Source of the DNA: Candidatus Neomicrothrix sp. UBA4742 | GTDB lineage: Bacteria; Actinomycetota; Acidimicrobiia; Acidimicrobiales; Acidimicrobilacustridaceae | NCBI GenBank assembly: GCA_002403895.1 | Contig: DHIQ01000274.1 | Span: forward strand, 642 to 6,170 | Length of the DNA stretch: 5,529 nucleotides | Direction: 5' to 3' | Shown: piece after piece, positions 5,188 to 5,529 of the stretch | Layout of the letters: every line of letters begins with the position of its first letter | Position numbering within the stretch: the first letter of the stretch is position 1 | Translations under genes and position numbers: made by a program | Notes under the pieces: generated by a model | Told to the model about the DNA's origin: nothing | The model's database searches: none | Seen by the model: only the letters and a program-made list of their open reading frames with translations

Positions 5188-5194
5188 TATCTCG

Positions 5195-5529
5195 GTGGCA
5201 AGCACCCTGGACAACGTCATCAGCCTCGCCAAGCGGCGGGGTTTCGTCTTCCCCTGTGGCGAGATCTACGGTGGCACCCGTGCCGCCTGGGACTACGGCC
5301 CCCTGGGCGTCGAGCTCAAGGAGAACATCAAGAAGCAGTGGTGGCGCCAGGTCGTCACGGCCCGCGACGACATCGTCGGGCTGGACTCGTCGGTGATCCT
5401 GCCACGTCAGGTCTGGGTCGCCTCCGGCCACGTCGGGGTGTTCACCGACCCGCTGACCGAATGTCTCCAGTGCCACAAGCGGTTCCGCGCCGACACCCTC
5501 GAGGAGGAGTTCGAGAACCGCAAACACCG
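5195..5529 (+). CDS. glyS: Glycyl-tRNA synthetase (single-chain class II type), 3' end off the right edge
   Basis: This enzyme attaches glycine to tRNA-Gly using ATP in the cytoplasm and is essential. Only the first 111 codons are visible, about a quarter of the usual ~460 residues. The N-terminus is diagnostic of the homodimeric bacterial/archaeal-eukaryotic type rather than the GlyQ/GlyS two-subunit type: [17 protein letters not shown] (11-27), [13 protein letters not shown] (30-42), [19 protein letters not shown] (62-80), FTDPLTEC (83-90) and CHKRFRAD (93-100). Cys90-x2-Cys93 matches the cysteine pair expected at the family's metal-binding insertion. The GTG start is supported by GGAG 7 nt upstream and by alignment of the first conserved residues near position 8. 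It follows the ABM-domain gene on the same strand after 73 nt. It marks the boundary between a conserved housekeeping segment and the sugar locus. Confidence 0.96.
   Translation, partial: MASTLDNVISLAKRRGFVFPCGEIYGGTRAAWDYGPLGVELKENIKKQWWRQVVTARDDIVGLDSSVILPRQVWVASGHVGVFTDPLTECLQCHKRFRADTLEEEFENRKH

Noticed and set aside
5122..5194. T-box riboswitch in front of glyS
   Set aside because: The gap is only 73 nt, too short for a T-box leader, and no T-box consensus or specifier loop was seen.
1..5529. CRISPR array, insertion sequence, tRNA gene or phage element
   Set aside because: No repeated spacer-type units, transposase-like frames, tRNA cloverleaf or phage genes were seen; essentially all of the window is occupied by ordinary genes.

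Overview
The window comes from a GC-rich actinobacterium: G or C dominates third codon positions, GTG starts occur, and a TANNNT-type leaderless promoter is visible. A GlyRS gene preceded by a small ABM-domain gene suggests Micrococcales (a Cellulomonas-like lineage), but that placement rests on memory of gene order and is tentative.

Layout. A sugar-uptake locus on the minus strand fills about 4.7 kb. Reading in the direction of transcription (right to left), it holds a cytoplasmic DUF1961/YesU-like protein (4674-4003), a DUF624/YesL-like membrane protein (3945-3244), a lipoprotein solute-binding protein (3222-1684), and two CUT1-type permeases of the LplB type (1585-629) and LplC/YtcP type (629 to the left edge, truncated). 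On the right, transcribed the other way, are a small ABM-domain protein (4816-5121, probably leaderless) and the first 111 codons of glycyl-tRNA synthetase (from 5195, truncated by the right edge). No gap exceeds about 141 bases.

How the genes work together. The solute-binding lipoprotein should capture an oligosaccharide outside the membrane and pass it to the LplB/LplC heterodimer. No ATPase gene is visible, so it is either off the left edge or a shared MsmX-like ATPase encoded elsewhere. DUF624 and DUF1961 genes accompany this transporter type in the Bacillus subtilis yes (rhamnogalacturonan) cluster, which suggests, but does not prove, a pectin- or uronate-containing oligosaccharide as substrate. 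The DUF1961 protein has no signal peptide and probably acts on the imported sugar in the cytoplasm.

Regulation. A good promoter (TTGACT-N17-TAATCT) sits between the DUF1961 and DUF624 genes, with its -35 hexamer overlapping the DUF1961 stop codon. Three GGAAA boxes, exactly 39 bp apart, span the promoter and the first codons of the DUF624 gene. The innermost lies in a near-perfect 16-bp palindrome centred on GCGC, which looks like a LacI-family operator. A 13-bp stem-loop lies between the binding-protein and first permease genes and may set their relative expression.
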